From NCBI GenBank assembly GCA_001600635.1, contig BCKL01000007.1:396303-460302 (forward strand): DNA of 64,000 nucleotides, written 5' to 3'. This document shows positions 13,730 to 24,700 of this stretch, piece by piece; position 1 is the first letter of the stretch; the number at the start of each line of letters is the position of its first letter. The DNA comes from Leucosporidium creatinivorum. Lineage: Eukaryota > Basidiomycota > Microbotryomycetes > Leucosporidiales > Leucosporidiaceae. The notes beneath the pieces are model-generated. The model saw only the letters and a list, made by a program, of their open reading frames with translations, did not search any database and was not told the DNA's origin. Made by a program: the position numbers and the translations under genes.

Positions 13730-14069
13730 GGAAGTTGAGGTAATGTCGGATCTGAGTGACGAGGTGAGGTTGAGGCAGGATCAAAAGCAATTCGAGAGCT
13801 CGCGAAAGAGGAGCGAGCGAAGCTGGCCTCCTTAATTCTGTGGGTCGGTCTGAGGCTCTTCTCTCATGGCTGATAGCTCAACTGCGGAGCTCAAAAGATG
13901 TAACAGTCTTGCCTCGCGCTCGGAACGTCGCTTCCGGATGTCCAATCGGACCTAGCAACCGTCGCCGAGCAGGCGCTGGCAGCTCAGAACGAGAGAGCCC
14001 TTCAGCTACGCCGAGGTGTCGCAGGTCGACGGAGCAGGGTTTCAGAGCTGTACTACAGTCAGACCGAGA
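13730..14069. other. Intergenic stretch upstream of the Ser/Pro-rich gene
   Basis: 340 bp containing the promoter of the Ser/Pro-rich gene and the 3' flank of NmrA-like gene A. No gene seen. Confidence 0.5.
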
Positions 14070-15570
14070 TCAAGCCGAAAGAGCGGGAACCACCCTCTCC
14101 CGGGCGAAGTGCTCGTAGGGAGTGAATTCGAAGCCGAGAGTCTGCAGTCAACGATGAGGGTCAGTGAGGTCTTAGAAGCACACATGCTCTAGAGGACATT
14201 GCTCACCTTGACAAACGCCGTGCTCTCCTCGAAGGTCCTGCCCTCAAAGTAGGGTGTCGAGGCATTGCCGAAGGTTTTGTACATCTGCCGAAGGGTCGAG
14301 CAGTCAGCCTAGACACTTCACAGTGACTGAAGCGAAACAACTCGGAAGCTGACCTCATCAAAGTCGCTTCCAAGGAACTTGGCCGCGCCGTCAACGTTGA
14401 CCTTCTTCCCCGTCGCCTGCAAGAATCAGCGCCGAGGTCAGTGAGCTATGCTCGAGCGGCGCGATTCTTGAGGAGAGACAGCTCGCCTTGGAAAGGGTCT
14501 CCGCAAGTTCAGTGGCCGAGTAGTACTTGATCGCCAGAGCGAGAGGCTTGCCATAGGTTGTGAACTCGGCGGGCTTCTCCAATGCGAGAGCGACGAGACG
14601 GCGGAGGTCTTTCTCCACCCAGAGCATGGCGTCTGCGAGGCGAGGAGGTCAGCTCCAAACACCAGGGGAGGTAGAGCTGGCTCAGAACTCACAGACAGCA
14701 TCGGTGAGGCTGGCGTGAGGCCAGGAGAGGGTCAACTCTCCCTCCTTCTCGGCCGTCGGAGCGAGAAGCTTGAAGTTGACGGCGTTCTCGCAGAAGCTCT
14801 GCAACGAGTTGATGAGTCAGTGTAGCTCAGATCGGGGCAGGTGTGAAACGACTCACTCCGAGGCGGAACACGACGTGGGGCAACCTGCTCTGGCACAGGT
14901 AGTCGTCGATCGACTCCTTCTCGGCGTAGGTGGGGAGCGAGCGGTATTTGGGCGGTCCAGCGTCGTGGGCTCCGGACCTGCAGGTCAGACTCATCAGTAT
15001 CATCAGGAGTCATCTGAAGGCAGAAAGGTCGAAGCAGCTCACCAAATGAACAGCTTGACCCCCATCTCCTTCGCCACATCCACCATCCTCCTCCCTTGCT
15101 CCACCTCACTCATCAAGCTACTCTCCTTCTTGAACCCCAAAATCTGCTGTATATCTGCCAAAGTCAAAGCATATACTACATCCGCTCCTTGAAACGCAGC
15201 TTCCACTGAAGAGAGGTCGGCGTAGTCGAAGAAGGTGGGCTGGACATTTGGGAGGGAGGAGAAAAGGGAGACCATGGAGGGGGAGGCCGGGGAGCGGGTG
15301 AGAGCGCGGATGCGGTAGCCTAGAGGTGCGAGGGCGTGGATTACGCTGAGGCCTGCGAGGCGGGAGGTGAGGTGAGGTGAGGTGAGGCCGAGCACGGAGG
15401 AGAAGGAGGAGGGGGAGATCGGTTAGTATAAGCAAGGTATCGCAGGGCTACATCGTACGCTCAGAGACATCTGTGCTGCTCATCGACTCACCCTGAGTGC
15501 CGGTCGAGCCACAGACGGCGATGGTGGTCGTCGAAGGATTAAAACGAACGAGCTGCTTGATGGTAGACAT
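14070..15570 (-). CDS. NmrA-like NAD(P)-binding protein A, 8 exons
   Basis: Atypical short-chain dehydrogenase fold, NmrA-like; relatives act as redox sensors or regulators, and the substrate is unknown. Exons 15570-15492, 15352-15043, 14977-14857, 14798-14693, 14632-14487, 14416-14354, 14284-14207 and 14141-14070 give 324 aa. The N-terminus TTTIAVCGSTGTQG is the Rossmann glycine motif (GSTGTQG), followed by ALAPLGYRIRALTRSP. Later blocks are FDYADLSSVEAAFQGADVVY, VEQGRRMVDVAKEMGVKLFI, YRSLPTYAEKESIDDYL and LPHVVFRLG. The intron 14486-14417 begins GC (AAG|GCGAGC). A close paralog lies at 38736-40111, with the same exon phases. Confidence 0.85.
15364..15388. repeat. (GGTGA)n microsatellite
   Basis: About five GGTGA units in the first intron of NmrA-like gene A (TCACC on the transcribed strand). 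Confidence 0.8.
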
Positions 15571-16254
15571 GATGCGATAACGTATCGAGTTGAGAGCGAG
15601 TCGATTGAGAACTTTGAGGTGAGAGCTGAGAAGAAGGGAGAGCAAGAGACGAGCAGGGGAGCAGTGAGAAGAAGGAGAGCAAAAGCTGACTAGGGCGTTC
15701 CGGTCCGCCTTCTGTGCGCCTCCACATGCGACACTCGGCATACCTCCACCTCCATGTTCACGAGTCATATAAGGGCTGCTGTGCAGCAGATTTCGGCGAA
15801 GAGAGGCTGTCGGACGTCTTCGCCGAAGCCGAAAGCTAATCGCCGAGCCGACGAGAACTCGCAAGGCTGGACGACCCGCAAGGCCGAGGCCGAGGTTCAG
15901 AGGTTGCACACAGTATCATGGGCTGTATACCAGTCATAGCGACATCTGTGGTCTCCCCACGTCTAAAGCGGTCTATCGTCTCCGCCATGCCGAGCTAACG
16001 CCGACGCTGTCCAAAGAGCTCTGTGCGGCGCGGCTGTAGTATGGGTCGCAAGGGTTCTGTTCGTATGGAAAGATCAGTGTGTGGTTCAGGGAGCAGAGAG
16101 GCACGAGCGAAAGCTTCTCACCTTCGCACAGGCCCTCGGGAGGGAAGTATCGCCGGCCTCGGCTGGCGGGTCCTGTGACAGTCGCCTATCCGTCTGCTCC
16201 CCATCTCAGGTGTTGGAGCATTGAAGCACTAATCGAGGCACGGAGAGTGTGTCC
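15571..16254. other. Intergenic stretch NmrA-like A to RnpA-like gene
   Basis: 684 bp with the NmrA-like A promoter and the 3' flank of the RnpA-like gene. Small open frames only, none with recognisable content. CGCCGA/TCGGCG motifs are frequent around 15780-15860. Confidence 0.5.
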
Positions 16255-17336
16255 TCAGTCCACCTTGACCTCCTCCACACCCTCAGCCGCTCTCGGCGGG
16301 GGCTTCTGCGCCAACTCTTCGGGCGTGAGATCGTCGGGAGGGGAGGGGATAAGGTTGAGCTCCTCGTAGAATTTGGCGTTGACGGCTTTGGTCTGAGGCG
16401 ATGAGCAAGGAGAGGTCAGCGAGCCTTCGAGGGAGAAGAGACCGGGACCGAGAACAGACTCACCTTCAACGACCTCAGAGCCGTCCGTATCGCCTCGACG
16501 AGCTCAGGAAACGGAGCTCGGTAGATCTCGAGGGAAGGGATGGTGGCGACATAGGAGTAACCTGTAACGCAGCCCGTCTCCATCAGCTCGGCGCTCCTTC
16601 CCTCATCGCCGAACTCCCCACTAACTCACCAGGCATGACCCACCTCCTCGGACCCTCCTCCCTCCACTCTTGCTTGATCTCCACTCCTTCCTCTCCTCCA
16701 CTAGCTCCTCTGAGAACGACCAACCTCACCGCCTCCCGAAACCTCCGCTTGCAAGCATTGCGGACGACCGCACTTTTATGCACCTTCTTCTTGCCCACCA
16801 ACAGCGTCAGTTCCATCCTCCACGCCTTCTTGCCTTCCTCTCCCCTTCTCATCTGCTCCCTCATCTCCTCATTACTGAGCAGCGGCTGCAGAGGGTTGGT
16901 CTCGCTTGTTGTGTGCTCCAACGCTGGTGGTGGGCCGGGGCTATCGAGCAGAGGAGAGCGAGCGCGAGGCGCGGAGAGGGGAGTTCGTCGAGGAGAAGGG
17001 AAACAGCGGAGGATGAAGTAGGGGGTGTGGTGCGTGTGGTGATGAGGCGTTGAGGGGGGGAAGAGGTGCGCGGTAGGGGAGCCATAAGGGAGGGGGGCGA
17101 ACTGGGAGCAGAGGATGGGTCAGCAGGGGGAGTGAGGCAGAAGAGAGCGTAGAGCGTACGGTCAGGCGAGAGGTGGCTGCCGGTAACGAAGCGAGCTCCG
17201 GCAAGCGAGGAGGGTGCAGTGCGCGAGGAGCTGTAGCTGTAGCCGTAGAAACGGGCTTTACGGGCTTGGAAGATTTGGGAGGAGTCGTGGATGCATGTCG
17301 AATGGCCCCGAGCAGTCGAGGTGAGCGAAGCAGCAT
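16255..17336 (-). CDS. RnpA-like (bacterial-type RNase P protein) mitochondrial protein, 4 exons
   Basis: Exons 17336-17160, 17101-16630, 16561-16464 and 16392-16255 give 294 aa. The N-terminus MLLRSPRLLGAIRHAST is Arg-rich without acidic residues, like a mitochondrial presequence, followed by a Pro/Ser-rich linker. Residues ~150-250 carry ELTLLVGKKKVHKSAVVRN, ACKRRFREAVRLVV, then GYSYVATIPSLEIYR and ELVEAIRTALRSLK. Bacterial RnpA has the same order: a VSKK strand, AVxRNRxKRxxRE (RNR motif), a Y(V/I)xIA strand and a final helix. Two positions after RN differ (Ala, Cys). Known role of the family: the protein that binds the P RNA and the tRNA leader in 5' tRNA processing. A mitochondrial RNase P or tRNA-processing role here is inference; a mitoribosome-linked RNA-binding protein is the alternative. 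Confidence 0.6.
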
Positions 17337-17636
17337 GAGGCGGGAGAGCAAGAGCGGTCGGCGTTGGAAGCGCGAAGTCGAGAAAGAGCGAAAGGGACGA
17401 AGCTGCAGCGAAGAAGCTCTTCTGTCTCTGAAGAAGGAGCAGCTGATCGAGTATCTGGCAGCTACTTCGCTGTAAGGTATCGCTGGACTGCATCAACCGC
17501 TTCACGCTCGGGAGCTCTTCGCCGAAACTCGTTCGCTCGCCGTCTCGCGCTGCTGCTCTAGGTCTGTGCTGCTCTCGAGGCGCGACTAGCTATGCGGAGA
17601 AGCGTGTTTGTAGTTGCAGTGTGGCTGTTCGACAGA

Positions 17637-17887
17637 TCAGCTGCTTGTGGACTGCGTAAGAAGACCGAGAAGGTGTCAGCGAACGAGGGAGCGCCGAGAT
17701 GAGCAAGGGGATGTACCAGAGGGTCCAGTCTTGGGCGAGAGGGTACACGAGCCTTTGATGGTTCTGTTCGTCGATTTTGGTGAGTGTTGGTCGCCTGCAG
17801 TGATCTCGGCGTCAGCTTTCGGTCACGGCGATCGCTCCTTGGACTCGAACGCACCGGTTCTACACCTCCCATCCTGTTGTAGCTCAT
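17637..17887 (-). CDS. Possible very small spliced gene, unknown
   Basis: Not recognised. From an ATG at 17887-17885, two good introns (donors GTGCGT and GTACAT, GCTGAC branch sites, CTGCAG and CGCAG acceptors) would join about 41 codons starting MSYNRMGGVEP and ending with PSRPRLDPL plus a few residues. It is basic and polar with no membrane segment. The spacing between the RnpA-like and Mim2-like genes leaves room for it. It may also be the leader of a non-coding transcript. Confidence 0.3.
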
Positions 17888-18000
17888 CTTCCTTCTACTC
17901 CTCGTGGTGTCATGTTGTTGCTGATGCTGTTTGGTATCTTGAAGCCGAGGGTTCGGCGGGTATCGTCATGCTTCGCTCCGCTTGCTGCTCCTCCTTGCTA

Positions 18001-18639
18001 CTACCTCCAGGCTTGCGGAGCGTATGCTGCCAGCGGTCCCAGCCAGAAGCGTTTGGTGAAGCCCATGTGCTGCCATCGGCCGAAGACTGGCAAAGGGAAA
18101 GCGGCGGAGAGAGACCCCACAAAGCGAGAAGGTCAGCCTCGAGGACAGGTTATAGACGGGTGAGAGAGAGAGAGAGAGAGAGAGCAAACGCACTGTAGTA
18201 AGCCCATTTTCTTCCTGCCCATTTCGCAGCATAAGGTAAAGCGACGATGCTCCAGATGAGCTGCAACTGGCGGATCGACTCCTCCCACTGGAGTTGGTCC
18301 TCTTGAGCTTGACGGTCCGAGTCCCAGGATGAATCTGAATCGGTAGAAGATTCTATAGGGGTGTAAGCTGTTAGGGGTGCTGTGACAAGCGCGGAGAGGG
18401 CCCGAGACTGACCTGAAGGCGAGGAGGAGAGGGAGAGTCGACGAGGAGGCCAAGTGGAAGGGGGGATGACCCAGGCTGGGTCCAAGTAGCCCGTAGGAGA
18501 GGGTGGTGGTATAGGATCCAGCTTGACAGAGAGTAGCTGAGAGCTAAAGAGGTACAGACGAGCGAAGACGAGCGAAGACGAGCGAATACAGTCAGAGGCC
18601 AACCCTCGGTTCCCTCACGCGTCTTGGCCTTGCACTCAT
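18001..18639 (-). CDS. Mim2-like mitochondrial outer-membrane import protein, 4 exons
   Basis: Exons 18639-18619, 18536-18413, 18352-18194 and 18086-18001 give 129 aa. A Pro/Ser-rich N-terminus is followed by an acidic segment (ESSTDSDSSWDSD), then QWEESIRQLQLIWSIVALPY (one hydrophobic helix), then a basic aromatic tail AAKWAGRKWAYYIFGRW and FTKRFWLGPLAAY. An acidic N-terminus, a WEES-R-Q-L helix and G-R-K after the helix resemble fungal Mim2, a MIM-complex subunit that inserts outer-membrane proteins. I made this match from memory, so it is tentative. The 21-nt first exon was chosen because the second exon has no ATG. The start lies 67 bp from the divergent dynein start. Confidence 0.5.
18160..18184. 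repeat. (GA)n microsatellite
   Basis: About 11-12 GA units in the last intron of the Mim2-like gene; a (CT)n tract in the transcript, near the donor. Confidence 0.9.
18557..18586. repeat. Three 10-bp tandem repeats
   Basis: The unit AGCGAAGACG, or a slight variant, occurs three times in the first intron of the Mim2-like gene. Confidence 0.8.
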
Positions 18640-18706
18640 CCCATTCACTCGTACTCGTCTCGCGCTCTCTTCAGCTGCAGCGAGATAATCAGCTACAGCT
18701 TTCAAC

Positions 18707-21700
18707 ATGGAGGACAGGCGGTCCCCTTTACTCGGCAGGGAAGACTCGGCTTTCACTCCTCCCACAACTGAGCGCGCTCCCCCTCCTCCCTTCCACCTCG
18801 ACCACTTCCAACTCTTTCTCAACCAACTCGTACCGCTCTTAATCGGCGCTACTCAGGAGCAATTGGACACTTTATACACCTCTACAGACTTCACCGACCG
18901 CGCCATCAAATGGGCTCAAGACCCAAACGCTCCCGTCGTCTACCTCGTCAAACAGAGGGACGAGCGCGACGAGGTGCAACAACTCGGTATGTAGTGCAAT
19001 CCGAACGGGCTCAGGGTAGTCTGTAATTGACTAGCTATACAACAGACGACGCGCCAGTCGAGCCCACCTACTCTTTCCACCTCACGTCCTCGCTCGCCTA
19101 CTCACCCCACCAAGCCGCGACTCTCGCCTTAATCAAGCACGTCCCCACCCTCGACTCGACCCTCCCCCTCTCCAATCAACTCCATTTCCTCAACCTCTTT
19201 GGGCCCGCCGCTTCCGGCTCCTCTTCTTCCAGCGCAAGTGGAGGGGCAGCAGGCAGCGCCGTCTACGAGGGACTCCATCGCCTGGTGCATTGGGGAGTCG
19301 CGCCTGCTTTTGAGGCTTTCGTGGAGAGTAAGGGGAGGAAGGAAGGTGTGAGGAGGAGAGGAGATGAGGGCAAAGATGGGGATAGCAAGATGGGCATTCC
19401 GATGACCAAGAAGAAGTTCGCCGAGCTCGAGCTCTCCCTCCTTCATCGTGAGTTCTGAACCTAGGTCAACCTCCAATTCACTCGCTGACGCTTCTCTCCT
19501 CCACATCACAGTCCAACAGAACGTCGAGATCCCCGAAATCGTCCTCTCCATCCACCCGGCCATCTCGGCCGCCATCGCGTCGGCGCAAGCCTCTGGCACG
19601 CGTCCCTCCGTCGACAGCATCGACCCTTCTCTCCTCTCTGACTCTGCCTTTCTCAACAAACTCCAAGGAGAGGTCAACTCGTGGATCAAGGAAATTCAGA
19701 ACGTCACCAAACTCAGCCGCGATGTCGATTCGGGAACGGCGAGCCAGGAGATCAACTTTTGGTTGAGCATGGAGAAGGCGCTCGAGGGGATTGAGGAGCA
19801 GCTGAGGAGCGAGCCGATCGTCCTTACCCTCGACATCCTCAAGCACGCCAAGCGCTTCCACGCCACCGTTTCCTTCATCGCCGATACGGGACTCAAGGAG
19901 GCGACCGACGTCGGTGAGTCGTCCGAGAACGCTGGGAGCACGATGGAGTCGTAGCTGACCTTTCTCCATCGCTCAACAGTCCACAAGTACAATCAGCTCA
20001 TGAAGGACTTCCCCCTCAACGAGCTTCTCGCCGCCACCGACCTCGCCAAGGTCCAAGAGTCGCTCCTCCTCATCTTCGGCCACATCAACAAGAAGCTCCG
20101 ACTCTCGTGCGTTCTACTCTCTCTGACCTCCCTTAACTCACCGCTGACCTCATCTCCCCCATCTTTCAGACCCTACCCCATCCGCCGCGCCCTCCCCCTC
20201 GTCGAAGCCATCTCGCGCGACCTCAACGAACAACTCCTCAAAGTCCTCGGCTCGCACCGCCTCACGCACCTCGACTACCCCGCCTTCGAGCGCGCCATGG
20301 TGGCCTGTTCCGCCGTCTTCTCGGCGTGGGACGACTCGCTCAAAGAGTTCACCAACGTCGCCCGAGAGGTCACGAGGAAGCGGAGCGAGAAGTTCTTGCC
20401 CATCAAGATTAATCCGGCGCATGCGGCGCTGCAGGAGAGGGTGGTTTATCTGAGGGGGTTCAGGAAGCAGCATCATGAGTTGCAGGTCATGGTCGGGCCG
20501 CTCGGGACGGATACGAAGAGGATGGGTGGGGATGGGCGGGAGGTTGAAAGGGTTAGCGTGCTGAATGATATTGATATGGATGCCGAGGTGAGTGCTTGCT
20601 GCTTGCTCACGGTGATGACCGAGCTGACCCCTTCCCGCTCGCTCGCAGGTTCGCCAAGCTTACGAGTCGGTCAAGAACGTCGACGTCCTCGACGTCTCCA
20701 CCGGTCCGTCTCTGCGCCCCTCCTCGCCTTCCCCTGATCACTGACCATCTTCGGTATCGCAGAGGGCACCGAGATTTGGGTCACCGCCGAGACGAGCTAC
20801 AACGAGCGAGTCTCGCGCGTCGAGCATCAAATCATCTCCCGCCTTCGCTCTCGCCTCGACAACGCTCGTACCTCCAACGAGAAGTTCCGCGTCTTCTCCA
20901 AATTCAACGCCCTCTTCGTTCGGCCCAAGATTCGAGGTGAGCTTCTCAACTCACGCCGAAGAGTGACCGCCGAGAGCTGACCTCGAACCTCTCTCACGTC
21001 GCAGGCGCCATTTCGGACTACCAAGCGACGCTCATCGAATCGGTCAAGCTCGACATCCGCAAGCTGCAGGACAAGTTCAAGAACCAATACACCAGTTCCG
21101 AGGCCTACCGCATGTCCCAACTGCGCGATCACCCTCCCATCTCGGGCGCCATCATCTGGGCCAAGCAGATCGAGCGGCAACTCACCATGTACATGAAGCG
21201 CGTGGAGGACGTCCTCGGCGCCGACTGGGCCATCTACGCCGAGGGAGCCAAGCTGCAGGTCGAGTCGGCATCGTTCCGGCGCAAGCTCGACACCCGACCG
21301 ATTTACGACGCGTGGTTGCACGACATTACGAGGCGGGACCTCAAGATCTCGGGACGCCTGTTCGACATCATCAAGAACCGAGCGCAGGGGAACGCCCTCC
21401 AGCTGCAGGTCAACTTTGACGGGCAGATCATCGCCTTGTTCAAGGAGGTTCGCAATTTGCTCTGGCTCGGCTTCCAGGTGCCGCATAGCATCAGCAACGT
21501 CGCCAAGGACGCCAAACGCGTGTATCCTCATGCGGTTAGCTTGATGGAGACGGTTAGGACCTACTCGCAGACCGTCGCCAAGATCAATCGCAACCCCGGC
21601 ATCATCGCCCTCATCGCCGAGTCGCGCAACGAGGTGCAGGAGGCCATCACCAAGGGTGCGTACAGGCCAACCGATTAGCTGTCCTCTCTCCCTTGCTCGC

Positions 21701-24700
21701 TCGCTCTTTGGCGGCTCCTTCTGCTCGAGCTCGGCGCTGACCTCGCTCCGTTCTCTCGCAACAGGCATGTCGATCAAGTGGGAGCATTTCGTCAACTCGT
21801 TCGACTCTCGCTTCCTCCCGTCCAGCAGCGGCGGCCTCGACACCTCGCGCAAGCCCGCGCACACCGAGTTCGTCCGACAATTTGCCCAATCCGTCTCTAC
21901 CCTCTCGGAACGCACCGACTCGCTCATCGACACCTACGCCGAGATCACTCGGACGATCGATCAACTCGCGACGTGCGAGTACACGGCCGAGGCGTTCGGC
22001 GCCTTGCTCGCTGAGGTGCAGAGGACGATCGACAGGCTTAGTTTGGAGGGGTATGCGAATGTCGAGGCGTGGACGGCAGAGTTGGACGAGAAGATTGAGA
22101 AGGTGTTGGGGGAGAGGTTGAGGAGGATTGTTGAGAGGTGGTGTCGGGAGTTTGCGAAGGATGGGGAGGCGAGGAGCGATCAGGGGAGCTTGGCGAGTAG
22201 GAAGAAGGCGGCCAAGGAGGCGAAGGATGCTGAGGTGGGTTTGATTTTTCTCCTCTCCACTCGGCTACCGCTCGAGGATCGTTGCTGACTCGCCCTTCGA
22301 GATCGCAGACCAACCCCGACGCCGGCCTCCAGCTCAAGTCGCTCGTCCACGAGATTCGCATCCAGAACCAAGTCATCTACCTCGACCCTCCCATCGAGCA
22401 AGCTCGCGCCGATTGGTACCGCCAGCTCCACCAATGGCTCGGCGTCGTCTGCGGTCTTCGTCGGATCCAGAGCTCGCGCTACGAGATTGGCCTCAAGATT
22501 CGCACCACCGCGCCTCAAGATTCGACCTACACCACCCTCGTGCGCTTCTTTCTCACGCTGTGTTTCTTGCGGTCAGAAGCTGACTCTTGAGTCGACCTCT
22601 TACAGCTCCGCACCCTCACCGACGGCACGCTCGAACGCCCCTTCGCTCTCGTCGAGGACAAACTCCGCCAGATCTCGGCCTACGTCAACAAGTGGCTCCA
22701 GTTCCAGTCGCTCTGGGACCTCGAGTCCGAGTACGTCTACCAGCGTCTCGGCGAGTCGCTCTCGTCCTGGCAACAGCTCCTCCTCGAGATCCGCAAGACT
22801 CGCTCCACCTTCGACAACTCGGAGACGTCCCGCTCGTTCGGAGTAGCCGTCATCAACTACGAGCAAGTCCAGAGCAAGGTCAACGCCAAGTACGACACCT
22901 GGCAGCGCGACATTCTCGGCCGCTTTGGCGGCAAGCTCGGCGCGACGATGAAGGAGACGCATGCCGCCATCCTCAAGGCGCGCCACGATCTCGAGCACCA
23001 CTCGATCGAAGGATCCTCCACCGCCGCCACCGTCACCTTCATCACCTTCGTCCAGGACCTCAAGCGCAAGGTCGCCAAATGGTCGCCCGAGATCACCATC
23101 TTCGGCAGCGGGCAGAAGACGCTCGAGAGGCAGCGCTACCAGTTCCCTCAGGATTGGCTCTACGTCGACCAGATCGAGGGAGAGTGGAGCGCCTTCAACG
23201 AGATTCTCACGAGGAAGAACGCCTCGATTCAGGATCAGCTCGGTGAGTTCTACTTCGGCGCCGGCCCTTGTTTCCGAAGCTGACCGCTCTCCTTCTCCTC
23301 CTCCACAGCCGGACTCCAGCTCAAGATCGTCGCCGAGGACAAGATCATCGCCAACCGCATCGAGGAGACCGTCGCCGACTGGGAGGCCAACAAGCCCATC
23401 GGCGCCTCGCTCAAGGCCGACACCGCCATGAACGCCATCAACGTCTTCGAGACTCGCGTCAACCGTCTCAAGGAGGAGTCGGACACCGTCGCTCGCGCCA
23501 AGGAGGCCCTCGACCTCCAACTCGTGCGCGACGACCGCCTCGAGCCCGTCGTCGAGGAGATTCGCGACCTCAAGGCCGTCTGGACCGCGCTCTCCGGCGT
23601 GTGGGCTCAGATCGCCGAGCTGAGCGAGGCGCTCTGGTCGATCATCCAACCCCGCAAGATTCGCCAGCAACTCGATGCCCTCCTCGCCTCGACACGCGAC
23701 ATGCCCAGCCGAATGCGCCAGTACGCCGCCTTCGAATTCGTGCAGGAGGAGCTTCGCTCGAGGCTCAAGTCCAACGCCCTCATTGGCGACCTCAAGAGCG
23801 AGGCGCTGCGTGAGCGCCACTGGCGCGGGCTGTTCAAGGCGCTCAAGGTCGCCAACCAGTACTCGCCTTCGTCCATGACGCTCGGATCGGTTTGGGAGCT
23901 CGACCTGAAGCGCAACGAGAGTCTCATCAAGGAGGCCATCGTTCAGGCGCAGGGAGAGATGGCTCTCGAGGAGTTCCTCAAGCAGGTGAGTCGCCTTCTC
24001 GGCGCCGATGTCGTCGGGTAAGGCTAACCGCTATCACTTGCCTTCATCACAGGTCAAGGAGACGTGGTCCAACTACACCCTCGACCTCGTCAACTACCAG
24101 AACAAGACTCGCCTCATTCGTGGCTGGGACGACCTCTTCACCAAGTGCGGCGAGAACATCAACTCGCTCAACGCTATGAAACTGTCGCCCTACTACAAGG
24201 TCTTTGAGGAGGAGGCCTCGTCGTGGGAGGATCGCCTCAACCGCATCCACGTGCTCTTCGACGTTTGGATCGACGTGCAGCGCCAATGGGTCTACCTCGA
24301 GTGAGTGCTCTTGCTGGTACCTCGGCGACGGTGCAGCGCTGACCGCTCTCCACCACCGCAGGGGCATCTTCTCGGGCAGCGCCGACATCAAGCACCTCCT
24401 CCCCATCGAGTCGCAGCGGTTCAACAACATCAACTCCGAGTTCCTCACCGTCATGAAGAAGGTCTTCAAGTCGCCCTTCGTCCTCGACGTTCTCAACATC
24501 CAAGGAGTGCAGAAGAGCCTCGAGCGCCTCGCCGACCTCCTCTCAAAGATCCAGAAGGCTCTGGGAGAGTACCTCGAGCGCGAGAGGTCGTCCTTCCCTC
24601 GCTTCTACTTCGTCGGCGATGAGGATCTGCTCGAGATCATCGGCAACAGCAAGGACGTGAGTCGTCCGAGCTGCTGTTATAATGGAGTGCAGAGCTCTGA

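Noticed and set aside
12939-13835. 298-codon plus-strand open frame
   Set aside because: Antisense shadow of the Ser/Pro-rich gene; no motif and no independent splice or promoter evidence.
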